Assembly (NCBI RefSeq): GCF_003350475.1 | Contig: NZ_QQAV01000015.1 | Span: 62,001-126,000 of the forward strand | DNA: 64,000 nucleotides | Reading direction: 5' to 3' | DNA from: Pseudacidovorax intermedius | GTDB lineage: Bacteria; Pseudomonadota; Gammaproteobacteria; Burkholderiales; Burkholderiaceae_C | Shown here: positions 8,111-19,373 of the stretch, one piece after another | Layout of the letters: every line of letters begins with the position of its first letter | Numbering within the stretch: position 1 is the stretch's first letter | The notes under the pieces: model-generated | What the model was told of the DNA's origin: nothing | Database searches by the model: none | The model's input: only the letters and a program-made list of their open reading frames with translations | Program-made: the position numbers and the translations under genes

Positions 8111-11100
8111 GTGCGTCTCAACTCCATCAAGCTTTCCGGGTTCAAGTCCTTCGCTGAGCCGACCAACTTCATGCTCCCTGGCCAGCTGGTGGGCGTTGTG
8201 GGTCCCAACGGCTGCGGCAAGTCCAACATCATGGACGCGGTGCGCTGGGTGCTGGGCGAGTCGCGCGCCTCCGAGCTGCGCGGCGAGTCCATGCAGGACG
8301 TGATCTTCAACGGCACCACCAGCCGCAAGCAGGCCAGCCGGGCGAGCGTGGAGCTGGTGTTCGACAACGCCGACCATCGCGCCGGCGGCCAGTGGAGCCA
8401 GTTCACCGAGATTGCGGTCAAGCGCGTGCTCACGCGCGACGGCAACAGCAGCTACTTCATCAACAACCAGCCGGTGCGCCGACGCGACGTGCAGGACGTG
8501 TTCCTGGGCACCGGCCTGGGCCCGCGGGCCTACGCGATCATCGGCCAGGGGACGATCAGCCGGATCATCGAGTCCAAGCCCGAGGAGCTGCGCCTGTTCC
8601 TCGAAGAGGCCGCGGGCGTTTCCAAGTACAAGGAGCGCCGCCGCGAGACAGAGAACCGCCTGTCGGACACGCGCGAGAACCTGACCCGGGTCGAGGACAT
8701 CCTGCGCGAGCTCAACGCCAACCTCGAGAAGCTGGAGAAGCAGGCCGAGGTGGCCGCGCGCTACAACCAGCTGCAGGCCGAGGCCACGCGCAAGCAGCAC
8801 CAGCTGTGGTTCCTCAAGCGCGCCGACGCCGAGGCCGACCAACTGCGCGTGCAGGCCGAGGGCCGCCAGGCCGTCAACGACCTCGAATCGCGCATGGCCG
8901 ACCTGCGCCACATCGAGGCCGAGCTGGAGACCATCCGCCAGGCCCACTACGGCGCCGGCGACCAGGTCAACCAGGCCCAGGGCAAGCTCTATGAGGCCAG
9001 CGCCGAGGTCGGCCGGCTGGAGGGCGAGATCCGCTACGTGGTCGAAGGCCGCCAGCGCGTTCAGCAGCGGCTGGCCCAGCTGGCCGAGCAGATCCAGCAA
9101 TGGGACACCCGCCGCGCCGATGCCGAGGTCGAACTGGAGAACCTGGCCGGCGCCGGCATGGACGCCGAGGAGCAGGCTGCGATCCTGGCCGCGCAACTGG
9201 AAGAGCAGGAGGCCCGCCTGCCCGAGCTGGAAGACGCCCGCCAGCGCGCGCAGGAAACGGCCAACGGCCAGCGCGGTGCCGTGGTGCAGGTGCAGCAGCA
9301 GATCCAGGTGCTGGCCGCCGACCAGCGCAACATCGACGACCAGGTGCGCCAGCTCAGCCAGCGCAGCGACCGCCTGCGCGCCGACCGCCAGGCGCTGAAC
9401 GCGCCCGATGAGGCCAAGCTGGAAGCGCTGCGCGAGGAATTCACCATGGCCGAAGAAGCGGCCAGCGAATCCGAGGCGCGCCTGATGGACCTGCAGGAAC
9501 GCGTGCCGCAGCTGGACGACGACCGCCGCGCCCGCCAGCAGGCCGTCAACACCGAAGGCGCGCGCCAGGCCGAACTGTCGGCCCGGCTCGAGGCGCTGCG
9601 CGCCCTGCAGGAGAAGGTCAAGACCGACGGCAAGCTGCGCCCCTGGCTCGCCAAGCACGGCCTGGACGGCCTGCAAGGCCTGTGGAGCCGCCTGCATGTG
9701 GAGCCCGGCTGGGAGGCCGCGCTCGAAGCCGCGCTGCGTGACCGCATGGGCGCGCTGGAAATCTCGCGCCTGGAGATGGCCCGCGCCTTCGCCGCCGACG
9801 CGCCGCCGGCCAAGCTCAGCTTCTACACGCCGCCCTCGGCGCCGGCTGCTGCCAGTGCGGGCGCCATGCCCCGCCTGGCCGACCTGCTGCGCCTTCACGA
9901 CGCCGGCCTGCAGTCGCTGATGGCCGACTGGCTGCACGGCTGCTTCACTGCCGCCAGCCTGGACGAGGCCCTGGCCGCCCGCGAGCGCCTGCAGCCCGGC
10001 GAGGCCATCTACGTGGCCGCCGGCCACGTCGTCACGCGCCACAGCGTCGGCCTCTATGCGCAGGACTCCGAGCAGTCCGGCTTGCTGGCCCGCCAGCAGG
10101 AAATGGAGAACCTGGAGCGCGAACTGCGCGCCCAGGCCCTGATCGCCGAAGAGGCCCGCACCGCCCTCGTGCGGGCCGAAAGCGCCTATGGCGAGGCAGC
10201 CGGCCGCCTGGTCGGCGCACGGCGCGAGGCCGACCAGACCCGCGCCCGCGCCCACGAATTGCAGGTCGAGACGCTGCGCCTGTCGCAGCAGGCCGAGCAG
10301 GCCCGCGCCCGCAGCGAGCAGCTCAATGCCGACCTGGGCGAGGTCGAGGCCCAGCTCGAAGAGTTGCAGGAGCGCCGCGTCGCCGCCGAGGCCCGCTTCG
10401 AGGAGCTGGACCTGCAGTTGGCCGACAGCCAGGAGCGCCATGCCGAGCTGGAAGAGCGGGTGATCGAGGCCAGCCGCAAGCTGGACGCCGCACGGGAGCA
10501 GCACCGCAGCCTGGAGCGGCAGGTGCAGGAATCCACCTTCTCGCAGCGCACGCTGGAGGCGCGCCGCGCCGAACTCGGCCGCGCCATCGACACTGCCCGC
10601 CAGCAGACCGTGGCCCTGGCCGACGAGCGCGAGCGGGCCGAGGGCGAACTGGCCCGCCTGTCCGACGCCGCTGCCCAGGCCGGCCTGCAGGACGCGCTCA
10701 ACCTCAAGGCCGAGCGCGAGGCCGCGCTGGGCGCCATGCGCAGCCAGTACGACGACCTGACGCAAAAGCTGCGCGCCAGCGACGAGCGGCGGCTGCAGAT
10801 CGAGCGCGCGCTCGACCCGCTGCGCCAGCGCATCACCGAAATGCAGCTCAAGGAGCAGGCCGCCCGCCTGGGCCTGGAGCAGTACGAGCAGTTGCTGGCC
10901 GACGCCCAGGCCGACCGCGAGGCCATCGCCGCCTCCATCGAGGCCGACAAGGTGCGCCTGACCGGCCTGCAAGGCGAGATCGACCGGCTGCACCGCGAGG
11001 TGGCCGGCCTGGGCGCCGTCAACCTGGCGGCGCTGGACGAGCTGACCAGCGCCCGCGAGCGCAAGACCTTCCTCGACGCCCAGTCGGCCGACCTGAACGA

Positions 11101-11626
11101 GGCCATCACCACGCTGGAAGACGCGATCCGGAAGATCGACGGCGAGACGCGCGAGTTGCTGGGCGGCACCTTCAATACCGTCAACGAGCACTTCAGCCGC
11201 ATGTTCCCGGAGCTGTTCGGCGGCGGCAATGCGCGGCTGATCATGACCGGCGACGAGATTCTGGACGCCGGCGTGCAGGTCATGGCCCAGCCGCCCGGCA
11301 AGAAGAACCAGACCATCCACCTGCTCTCGGGCGGCGAGAAGGCGCTGACGGCCATCGCGCTGGTGTTCGCCATCTTCCAGCTCAACCCTGCGCCCTTCTG
11401 CCTGCTGGACGAGGTGGACGCGCCGCTGGACGACGCCAACACCGAGCGCTACGCCCGGCTGGTGTCGGCCATGAGCCGCGGCACGCAGTTCCTCTTCATC
11501 AGCCACAACAAGATTGCCATGGAGATGGCGCAGCAGCTGATCGGCGTGACCATGCAGGAGCAGGGCGTCTCGCGCATCGTGGCGGTGGACATGGAATCCG
11601 CCGCCGGCATGGCCGAAGTCGGCTGA
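8111..11626 (+). CDS. smc: Chromosome segregation protein SMC
   Basis: SMC ATPase of 1171 residues, the usual length; with ScpA/ScpB it forms the condensin that organises the nucleoid. The N-terminal head has Walker A GPNGCGKSN at 31-39. Two long coiled-coil arms (about 165-500 and 670-1000) flank a hinge around 510-650. The C-terminal head has the signature LSGGEKAL near 1071 and Walker B/D-loop CLLDEVDAPLDDAN. The start codon is GTG (VRLNSIKLSGFKSF), which matches the family N-terminus. It is followed by zipA and ligA, a conserved order in Burkholderiales. scpA and scpB are not in the window. Confidence 0.97.
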   Translation: MRLNSIKLSGFKSFAEPTNFMLPGQLVGVVGPNGCGKSNIMDAVRWVLGESRASELRGESMQDVIFNGTTSRKQASRASVELVFDNADHRAGGQWSQFTEIAVKRVLTRDGNSSYFINNQPVRRRDVQDVFLGTGLGPRAYAIIGQGTISRIIESKPEELRLFLEEAAGVSKYKERRRETENRLSDTRENLTRVEDILRELNANLEKLEKQAEVAARYNQLQAEATRKQHQLWFLKRADAEADQLRVQAEGRQAVNDLESRMADLRHIEAELETIRQAHYGAGDQVNQAQGKLYEASAEVGRLEGEIRYVVEGRQRVQQRLAQLAEQIQQWDTRRADAEVELENLAGAGMDAEEQAAILAAQLEEQEARLPELEDARQRAQETANGQRGAVVQVQQQIQVLAADQRNIDDQVRQLSQRSDRLRADRQALNAPDEAKLEALREEFTMAEEAASESEARLMDLQERVPQLDDDRRARQQAVNTEGARQAELSARLEALRALQEKVKTDGKLRPWLAKHGLDGLQGLWSRLHVEPGWEAALEAALRDRMGALEISRLEMARAFAADAPPAKLSFYTPPSAPAAASAGAMPRLADLLRLHDAGLQSLMADWLHGCFTAASLDEALAARERLQPGEAIYVAAGHVVTRHSVGLYAQDSEQSGLLARQQEMENLERELRAQALIAEEARTALVRAESAYGEAAGRLVGARREADQTRARAHELQVETLRLSQQAEQARARSEQLNADLGEVEAQLEELQERRVAAEARFEELDLQLADSQERHAELEERVIEASRKLDAAREQHRSLERQVQESTFSQRTLEARRAELGRAIDTARQQTVALADERERAEGELARLSDAAAQAGLQDALNLKAEREAALGAMRSQYDDLTQKLRASDERRLQIERALDPLRQRITEMQLKEQAARLGLEQYEQLLADAQADREAIAASIEADKVRLTGLQGEIDRLHREVAGLGAVNLAALDELTSARERKTFLDAQSADLNEAITTLEDAIRKIDGETRELLGGTFNTVNEHFSRMFPELFGGGNARLIMTGDEILDAGVQVMAQPPGKKNQTIHLLSGGEKALTAIALVFAIFQLNPAPFCLLDEVDAPLDDANTERYARLVSAMSRGTQFLFISHNKIAMEMAQQLIGVTMQEQGVSRIVAVDMESAAGMAEVG

Positions 11627-11678
11627 CGCGCCGGACCGTCCGCGCGCATTACAACAAGAACACGGAAGAGCAATCCCA

Positions 11679-14976
<3,298 letters not shown>

Positions 14977-15101
14977 AGCCGCCGACTGCACTGACGACGC
15001 GCTGACTCTTACCGCGTGTTACGCCCCGGTGGGGACCCTGGCGTCGGCACCCGCGCTCCAACCGCGTTGAACATCCAGGGCTGCGGCCCGGAGGACAAAC
15101 G

Positions 15102-15602
15102 ATGACGATGAATTTCAGACGTGGCGGGGCCGGCGCGCTGGCGCTCGGTGCAGCAATCCTTCTGGGCGGCTGCGCAGCCTATGAAGAGCCGGGTTACGCA
15201 TATCCGGGTTATTCGACGTATCCGCAGGCGACTTATCCGGCCTATCCCGCGCAGCCCTATTACGGGCAACCGGCCGTCGTCCCTGGCGGTTACGTGGGCG
15301 TCGATGTGTACCGGGAGCCGGCGCCGCGGTATTGGGATCGCCGGCCGGTAACGCCCTATCCCTATCCCCCGGCGTACGGGCGCCCGGGCTGGAACGACCG
15401 CGACAGGGACCATGACCGGGGTCGGGGCTGGCGCGGTGCACCGCCCCAGGCGCAGCTGCCCGGCGCCGTGCCGGTGGTGCCACCTCGCGGGCCCGGTGCC
15501 GGCCGACCGGGTGGCCCGCAGGTCGTTCCCTTCGGTGACCCCCGTGTGGGCACCGGCACGATCATTCCGCCGCCCAAGCAGGACTCGGGCAACACGCCCT
15601 GA
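15102..15602 (+). CDS. Tyr/Pro-rich small lipoprotein, function unknown
   Basis: A 166-residue protein with lipobox LLGGC and lipidated Cys at residue 24. The mature part is low complexity: residues 30-60 are Tyr/Pro repeats ([22 protein letters not shown]), followed by an Arg/Asp-rich stretch ([14 protein letters not shown]) and a Pro/Gly-rich tail. The start is supported by GGAGG at 15090-15094. It is probably an unstructured surface or outer-membrane lipoprotein; no enzymatic domain is visible. It lies between ligA and a deformylase gene, with no functional link apparent. Confidence 0.75.
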   Translation: MTMNFRRGGAGALALGAAILLGGCAAYEEPGYAYPGYSTYPQATYPAYPAQPYYGQPAVVPGGYVGVDVYREPAPRYWDRRPVTPYPYPPAYGRPGWNDRDRDHDRGRGWRGAPPQAQLPGAVPVVPPRGPGAGRPGGPQVVPFGDPRVGTGTIIPPPKQDSGNTP

Positions 15603-15655
15603 GCGGGGGCTTGCATCGGCCGCGTCCTGCCGTGTGGCGCGGCCACAATCGGCGG

Positions 15656-16195
15656 ATGACGATCCGCGAAATCCTGAAGATGGGCGATCCCCGGTTGCTG
15701 CGCATTGCACAACCCGTTGGCGCCTTCGACACCGACGAGTTGCACCTGCTGGTGCGCGACATGTTCGAGACCATGCATGCCGTCAACGGCGCCGGCCTGG
15801 CGGCCCCGCAGATCGGGGTGGACCTGCAACTGGTGATCTTCGGCACCGACCGCCCCAATCCCCGTTATCCCGAGGCGCCAGTCGTCCCCCGTACCGTGCT
15901 GCTCAATCCCGTGATCGAGCCACTCGGCGACGAAGAGGAAGAGGGCTGGGAGGGCTGCCTGTCCGTGCCGGGCCTGCGCGGCGTGGTACCGCGCTGGCAG
16001 CGCATCCGCTACAGCGGCTTCGATCCCTACGGCGATCCCATCGACCGCGTGGCCGAGGGCTTCCATGCCCGGGTGGTCCAGCATGAATGCGACCACCTGA
16101 TCGGCAAGCTCTACCCGATGCGCGTACGGGACTTCAGCCGCTTCGGCTTCACCGCGGTGCTGTTCCCCGGACTTGACGCGGCCGACGACGATTGA
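15656..16195 (+). CDS. def: Peptide deformylase
   Basis: A 179-residue metalloenzyme that removes the formyl group from nascent N-terminal methionine. All three motifs are intact: GAGLAAPQ at 45-52, EGCLS at 99-103 with metal ligand Cys101, and HECDH at 143-147 with two His ligands and catalytic Glu144. An acidic insertion (GDEEEEGW, 91-98) precedes motif 2. There is no fmt gene next door, so this is probably a stand-alone paralogue rather than the def-fmt copy. The start at 15656 gives the canonical [15 protein letters not shown]-terminus. A frame-open ATG at 15611 is rejected. Confidence 0.95.
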   Translation: MTIREILKMGDPRLLRIAQPVGAFDTDELHLLVRDMFETMHAVNGAGLAAPQIGVDLQLVIFGTDRPNPRYPEAPVVPRTVLLNPVIEPLGDEEEEGWEGCLSVPGLRGVVPRWQRIRYSGFDPYGDPIDRVAEGFHARVVQHECDHLIGKLYPMRVRDFSRFGFTAVLFPGLDAADDD

Positions 16196-16213
16196 GTCGT
16201 GCGGCCCGGCCGC

Positions 16214-16609
16214 TCAGTTGAAGCGGCCTCCGGCGCCGATGCGGCCGCCGCCGATCATGGCGATGGCCAGCGCCGCCACCAGGAACATGCCCTGCAGTTC
16301 CAGCGCCCAGCCCCCGGTGCCGTTGAACTTGCCCAGGTCGCCCATGTGCACCAGCCAGATCGCCACCACCATGTTGATGGCCACCACGAGCGCCGCGGGC
16401 CGGGTGAAGAAGCCGACGATCAGCAGCGCCGGCGCGACGATCTCGCCCACGAAGACCAGGTAGGCCAGCACCGAGGGCACGCCGTGCGAGGCCAGCATGT
16501 GGCCGATGCCGTCCACCCCCTTGGGCAGCTTGGCGATGCCGTGCAGCAGGATCAGGATGCCGAGCGTGGCGCGCAGGAGGAACTTGCCGATGTCGTCGGT
16601 ACGGTTCAT
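16214..16609 (-). CDS. DoxX family membrane protein
   Basis: A 131-residue four-helix integral membrane protein of the DoxX/DoxD family. Transmembrane segments fall at about 10-30, 48-70, 74-94 and 105-125. The family signature (LLRATLGILILLHGIAKL) at the first helix is clear. DoxX proteins are small quinone- or redox-associated membrane proteins with diverse contexts, and the role here is unknown. The ATG at 16609 is preferred over an upstream ATG at 16687 because it starts directly before the first helix. Convergent with the deformylase gene, 18 nt between stops. Confidence 0.85.
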   Translation of the reverse strand: MNRTDDIGKFLLRATLGILILLHGIAKLPKGVDGIGHMLASHGVPSVLAYLVFVGEIVAPALLIVGFFTRPAALVVAINMVVAIWLVHMGDLGKFNGTGGWALELQGMFLVAALAIAMIGGGRIGAGGRFN

Positions 16610-16699
16610 GGAGGCGGGGGAGGAAGAAGCTGAGGAAAAAGATGGCCGCAGAGGCCGCGAGCGCGCGATGTTAGCGGCGCGCGTCACCGTGCCACGTGG

Positions 16700-17425
16700 T
16701 CAGGGCCGCACGACTTCCAGCAGCCGGTCCAGCCCGCCTTCGTCGATCGCCACCATGGCCTGCTCGCGAACCTTCGGCTTGGCATGGAAGGCCACCGACA
16801 GGCCGGCCTCGCCCATCATCGGCAGGTCGTTGGCGCCGTCGCCCACGGCGATGGTCTGCGCGGGCGAAAGGCGCAGCAGCGAGGCCACTTCCAGCAGCGT
16901 ACGGCGCTTCTCGGCGCCGTCGCAGATGTCGCCCCAGTCCTGCGCACGCACACGGCCCGTGAGCCGGCCGCCGTCTTCCTCCAGCAGGTTGGAGCGTGCG
17001 AAGTCGATGCCCAGCCGGGCCTTCACGCGGTCAGCGAAGAAGGTGAAGCCGCCCGACACCAGCAGCACCTTCAGTCCTGCCTCGCGGCAGGCGCCCACCA
17101 GCTCGGGCGCACCGGGCGACAGGCGCAGCCGCTGGTCGTAGACCTCCTGCAGCGCACCCACTGGCACGCCTTCGAGCAGGGCGACGCGGCGGCGCAGGCT
17201 TTCCTTGAAATCCTTGATTTCGCCGCGCATAGTGGCCTCGGTGATGGCCGCGACCTCCGCCTTCTTGCCCACCGCATCCGCGATCTCGTCGATGCACTCG
17301 ATGGTGATCAGCGTCGAGTCCATGTCGAAGGCGATCAGGCCGAAGTCGGCCAGCCTCAGCGGCCCGGGGATGTGCCGGACGACAAGGCCTGGCGAGATGG
17401 ATGGCGTGGGAACGGCGACAGTCAT
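16700..17425 (-). CDS. serB: Phosphoserine phosphatase SerB
   Basis: A 241-residue HAD-superfamily phosphatase for the last step of serine synthesis. The catalytic nucleophile and general acid are Asp34 and Asp36 in FDMDST. Motif II is LLVSGGFTFF, and motifs III/IV include the AEKRRTL lysine and GDGANDLPM. It lacks the N-terminal ACT domain of the long SerB type, which agrees with its length. The gene is on the minus strand, downstream of a Bug receptor gene and upstream of the DoxX gene, with about 90 nt gaps on each side, so co-transcription is possible but not evident. Confidence 0.95.
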   Translation of the reverse strand: MTVAVPTPSISPGLVVRHIPGPLRLADFGLIAFDMDSTLITIECIDEIADAVGKKAEVAAITEATMRGEIKDFKESLRRRVALLEGVPVGALQEVYDQRLRLSPGAPELVGACREAGLKVLLVSGGFTFFADRVKARLGIDFARSNLLEEDGGRLTGRVRAQDWGDICDGAEKRRTLLEVASLLRLSPAQTIAVGDGANDLPMMGEAGLSVAFHAKPKVREQAMVAIDEGGLDRLLEVVRP

Positions 17426-17518
17426 GGCGTCGATTTTCTCATCGCGATCCGTGGGCGCTGGGTCGGCGTCGCAACGGGCTTCGACGGGCCTCGCCGCGAT
17501 GCTGCATGACGTGGCGGT

Positions 17519-18496
17519 TTACTGCGGCACCAATCCCGCTGCCTTCACCAGCTGTGCGTGCAGCTTGATGTCGGCGGCGATGATGCGCTGCAGCTCCTCG
17601 GGCGAGCTGGGGGCGACCTCGATGCCGTTGGTGGCCAGCTTGGCCTTGAGGTCTGCATCCAGTGCGGCACGCACGGCTGCGTTGAGCTGGTCGATGATGG
17701 GCTTGGGCGTGCGAGCCGGCGCCAGGATGCCCACCCAGGCCGAGAGGTTCAGGTCGGGGATGCCGCTTTCGGCCATGGTCGGCACATTGGGCAGCACGGG
17801 CGAGCGCTGCGGGCTCAGCACACCCAGTGCGAACAGCTTGCCCGCCTGCACGTGCGGCAGGGCTTCGGGCATGACGGCGAACATGCCGTCCACGCTGCCG
17901 GCCAGCGTGTCGTTGATGGCGGGCGCGCCACCCTTGTAGGGCACGTGGAGCATCTTCGCGCCGGTGCGGGTCTCGAACATGAGCGCACCTAGGTGCTGGG
18001 GGCTGCCGTCGCCCGACGACGCGTAGGTGAGCTTGCCCGGCTCCGCCCTGGCTGCGGCGAGGAATGCCGCGACCGTCGGGTACTTGGCCTTGTCCTTCAC
18101 GATCAGCACCATGGGCTGGTTCACCAGACGCGAGATCGGCGCAAAGTCGGCCTCGGGGTCGTAGGGCAGGGTTTTGAAGACGCTCTTGTTGGTCGTGAGG
18201 AAAGAGGCGGGAGAGACGGTGAGCGTGTAGCCGTCCGGCGCCGCGCGGGCCACCGCGGGCATGCCGATCTGCCCCGACGCGCCGGCGCGGTTGTCGACGA
18301 CGAAGGGCTGGCCGAGCGCCGCGCCGAGCTTCTGGCTCAGCTCGCGCGCGATCATGTCCGCACTGCCACCGGCGGGCAGGCCCACGATGACCTTGACCGG
18401 GCGCTCGGGGTACCTGGCCTGCGCGAACGCCCGGCCGCTGGCGGCCAGCGTCCCCAGTGCGCCCGTGAACATCAGGGCTTGTCGTCGGGTGTGCAT
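17519..18496 (-). CDS. Bug-family (TctC-like) periplasmic solute-binding protein
   Basis: A 325-residue receptor with a signal peptide beginning MHTRRQALMF and cleaving after about GRAFAQ (residue 26). Family motifs are YPERPVKVIVG, PAGGSADMIAR, DNRAGASGQ, PDGYTLTVS and PYKGGAP. It is a lone gene with no transporter subunits or enzymes beside it (serB downstream, a toxin-antitoxin pair divergent upstream). It is the third of four Bug genes in the window. The ligand is unknown. Confidence 0.92.
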   Translation of the reverse strand: MHTRRQALMFTGALGTLAASGRAFAQARYPERPVKVIVGLPAGGSADMIARELSQKLGAALGQPFVVDNRAGASGQIGMPAVARAAPDGYTLTVSPASFLTTNKSVFKTLPYDPEADFAPISRLVNQPMVLIVKDKAKYPTVAAFLAAARAEPGKLTYASSGDGSPQHLGALMFETRTGAKMLHVPYKGGAPAINDTLAGSVDGMFAVMPEALPHVQAGKLFALGVLSPQRSPVLPNVPTMAESGIPDLNLSAWVGILAPARTPKPIIDQLNAAVRAALDADLKAKLATNGIEVAPSSPEELQRIIAADIKLHAQLVKAAGLVPQ

Positions 18497-18663
18497 CGCT
18501 TCTCTCTCCGTTGTATTTTGGAACGATGAGTTTTAGCAAGCCCTGTGCCGATGCCCGCTGCGGGCCAACTCATGGCGCATGGGGTGCAAGGCCGTCAGAG
18601 CAGGTCGGCCTGGCGAAGTATTACGTCTATAGAATCGGTAACACTTTCCTGAAGGAGCTCTCC

Positions 18664-18906
18664 ATGCCCACCACGCTCACCGTCAAAGGTCAGGTCACCA
18701 TCCCCAAGCAAGTGCGCGACGCCCTGGGTCTCACGCCGGGCACTGCGGTGGATTTCGCCATCAACCGCGATGGCCAGGTGGTGCTGCAGAAGGCGGAAGC
18801 CAGCCGGGGCACGGCAGCGCGCCGGGCCGACCGTTTCGAGGCTGCCCGGGGCAAAGCCGACGTGAAGTGGCGCACCAAGGACCTGATGGCCTTGCTGAGG
18901 GGCTGA
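18664..18906 (+). CDS. AbrB/MazE-type antitoxin
   Basis: An 80-residue swapped-hairpin DNA-binding protein: TLTVKGQVTIPKQVRDALGLTPG is the classic SpoVT/AbrB N-terminal fold (residues 4-26). The Arg/Lys-rich tail (RRADRFEAARGKADVKW) is the likely toxin-binding part. The start has AAGGAG at 18651-18656. A TATAGAAT element near 18629-18636 could be the -10 of an autoregulated promoter. The stop is 5 nt before the toxin start, so the pair is one operon. Antitoxins of this type neutralise the toxin and repress their own promoter. Confidence 0.88.
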   Translation: MPTTLTVKGQVTIPKQVRDALGLTPGTAVDFAINRDGQVVLQKAEASRGTAARRADRFEAARGKADVKWRTKDLMALLRG

Positions 18907-18911
18907 TCGAC

Positions 18912-19310
18912 ATGCTGGTCGACACCAACGTGCTGGTGGATCTGCTGGAGGATGACCCGGAGTGGGCCGACTGGTCCGTGGCCCAGTTGCGTGCCCAGTC
19001 GCAGTTGCACAAGCTGTGCATCAACCCGGTCATCTACGCGGAACTGTCGCTGACCTTCAGCACCTTCGAGGCGCTGGACGAGGTGCTCGATTCGCTTCGG
19101 CTCCCGGTGATCGAGTTGCCCCGCCCGGCACTGTTCCTGGCCGGCAAGGCCTTCGCCCAATACCGTCGACGTGGCGGAACCAAGGCCAACGTGCTGCCCG
19201 ACTTGTTCATCGGGGCGCATGCGGCCGTGGCGCGCTGGCCCGTGCTGACACGTGACGCCAGCCGCTACGCGAGCTACTTTCCCACCGTGGCCCTGGTCAC
19301 GCCGGATTGA
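18912..19310 (+). CDS. PIN-domain toxin (VapC-like ribonuclease)
   Basis: A 132-residue PIN-domain protein, the usual VapC length. The four acidic metal-binding residues are all present: Asp4 in LVDTN, Glu44 in YAELS, Asp97 in LPDLFIG and Asp115 in LTRDASRY. VapC toxins are Mg2+-dependent endoribonucleases that cut tRNA or rRNA. The start ATG at 18912 gives the canonical MLVDTNVLVDLL start. It follows an AbrB-fold antitoxin gene by 5 nt. It is convergent with mfd, with an inverted repeat between the genes. Confidence 0.9.
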   Translation: MLVDTNVLVDLLEDDPEWADWSVAQLRAQSQLHKLCINPVIYAELSLTFSTFEALDEVLDSLRLPVIELPRPALFLAGKAFAQYRRRGGTKANVLPDLFIGAHAAVARWPVLTRDASRYASYFPTVALVTPD

Positions 19311-19321
19311 GGTTCTGCTGC

Positions 19322-19348
19322 CGTGCTCACAGGGTGCCCGTGAGCACG
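19322..19348. terminator. Inverted repeat between toxin gene and mfd
   Basis: CGTGCTCAC at 19322-19330 and GTGAGCACG at 19340-19348 form a perfect 9-bp stem with a 9-nt loop in the 63-nt gap between two converging genes. It is a likely bidirectional transcription end, although no T-run follows. Confidence 0.45.
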
Positions 19349-19373
19349 ATCTGGGCAGCGGCCCAAGCGCCCC

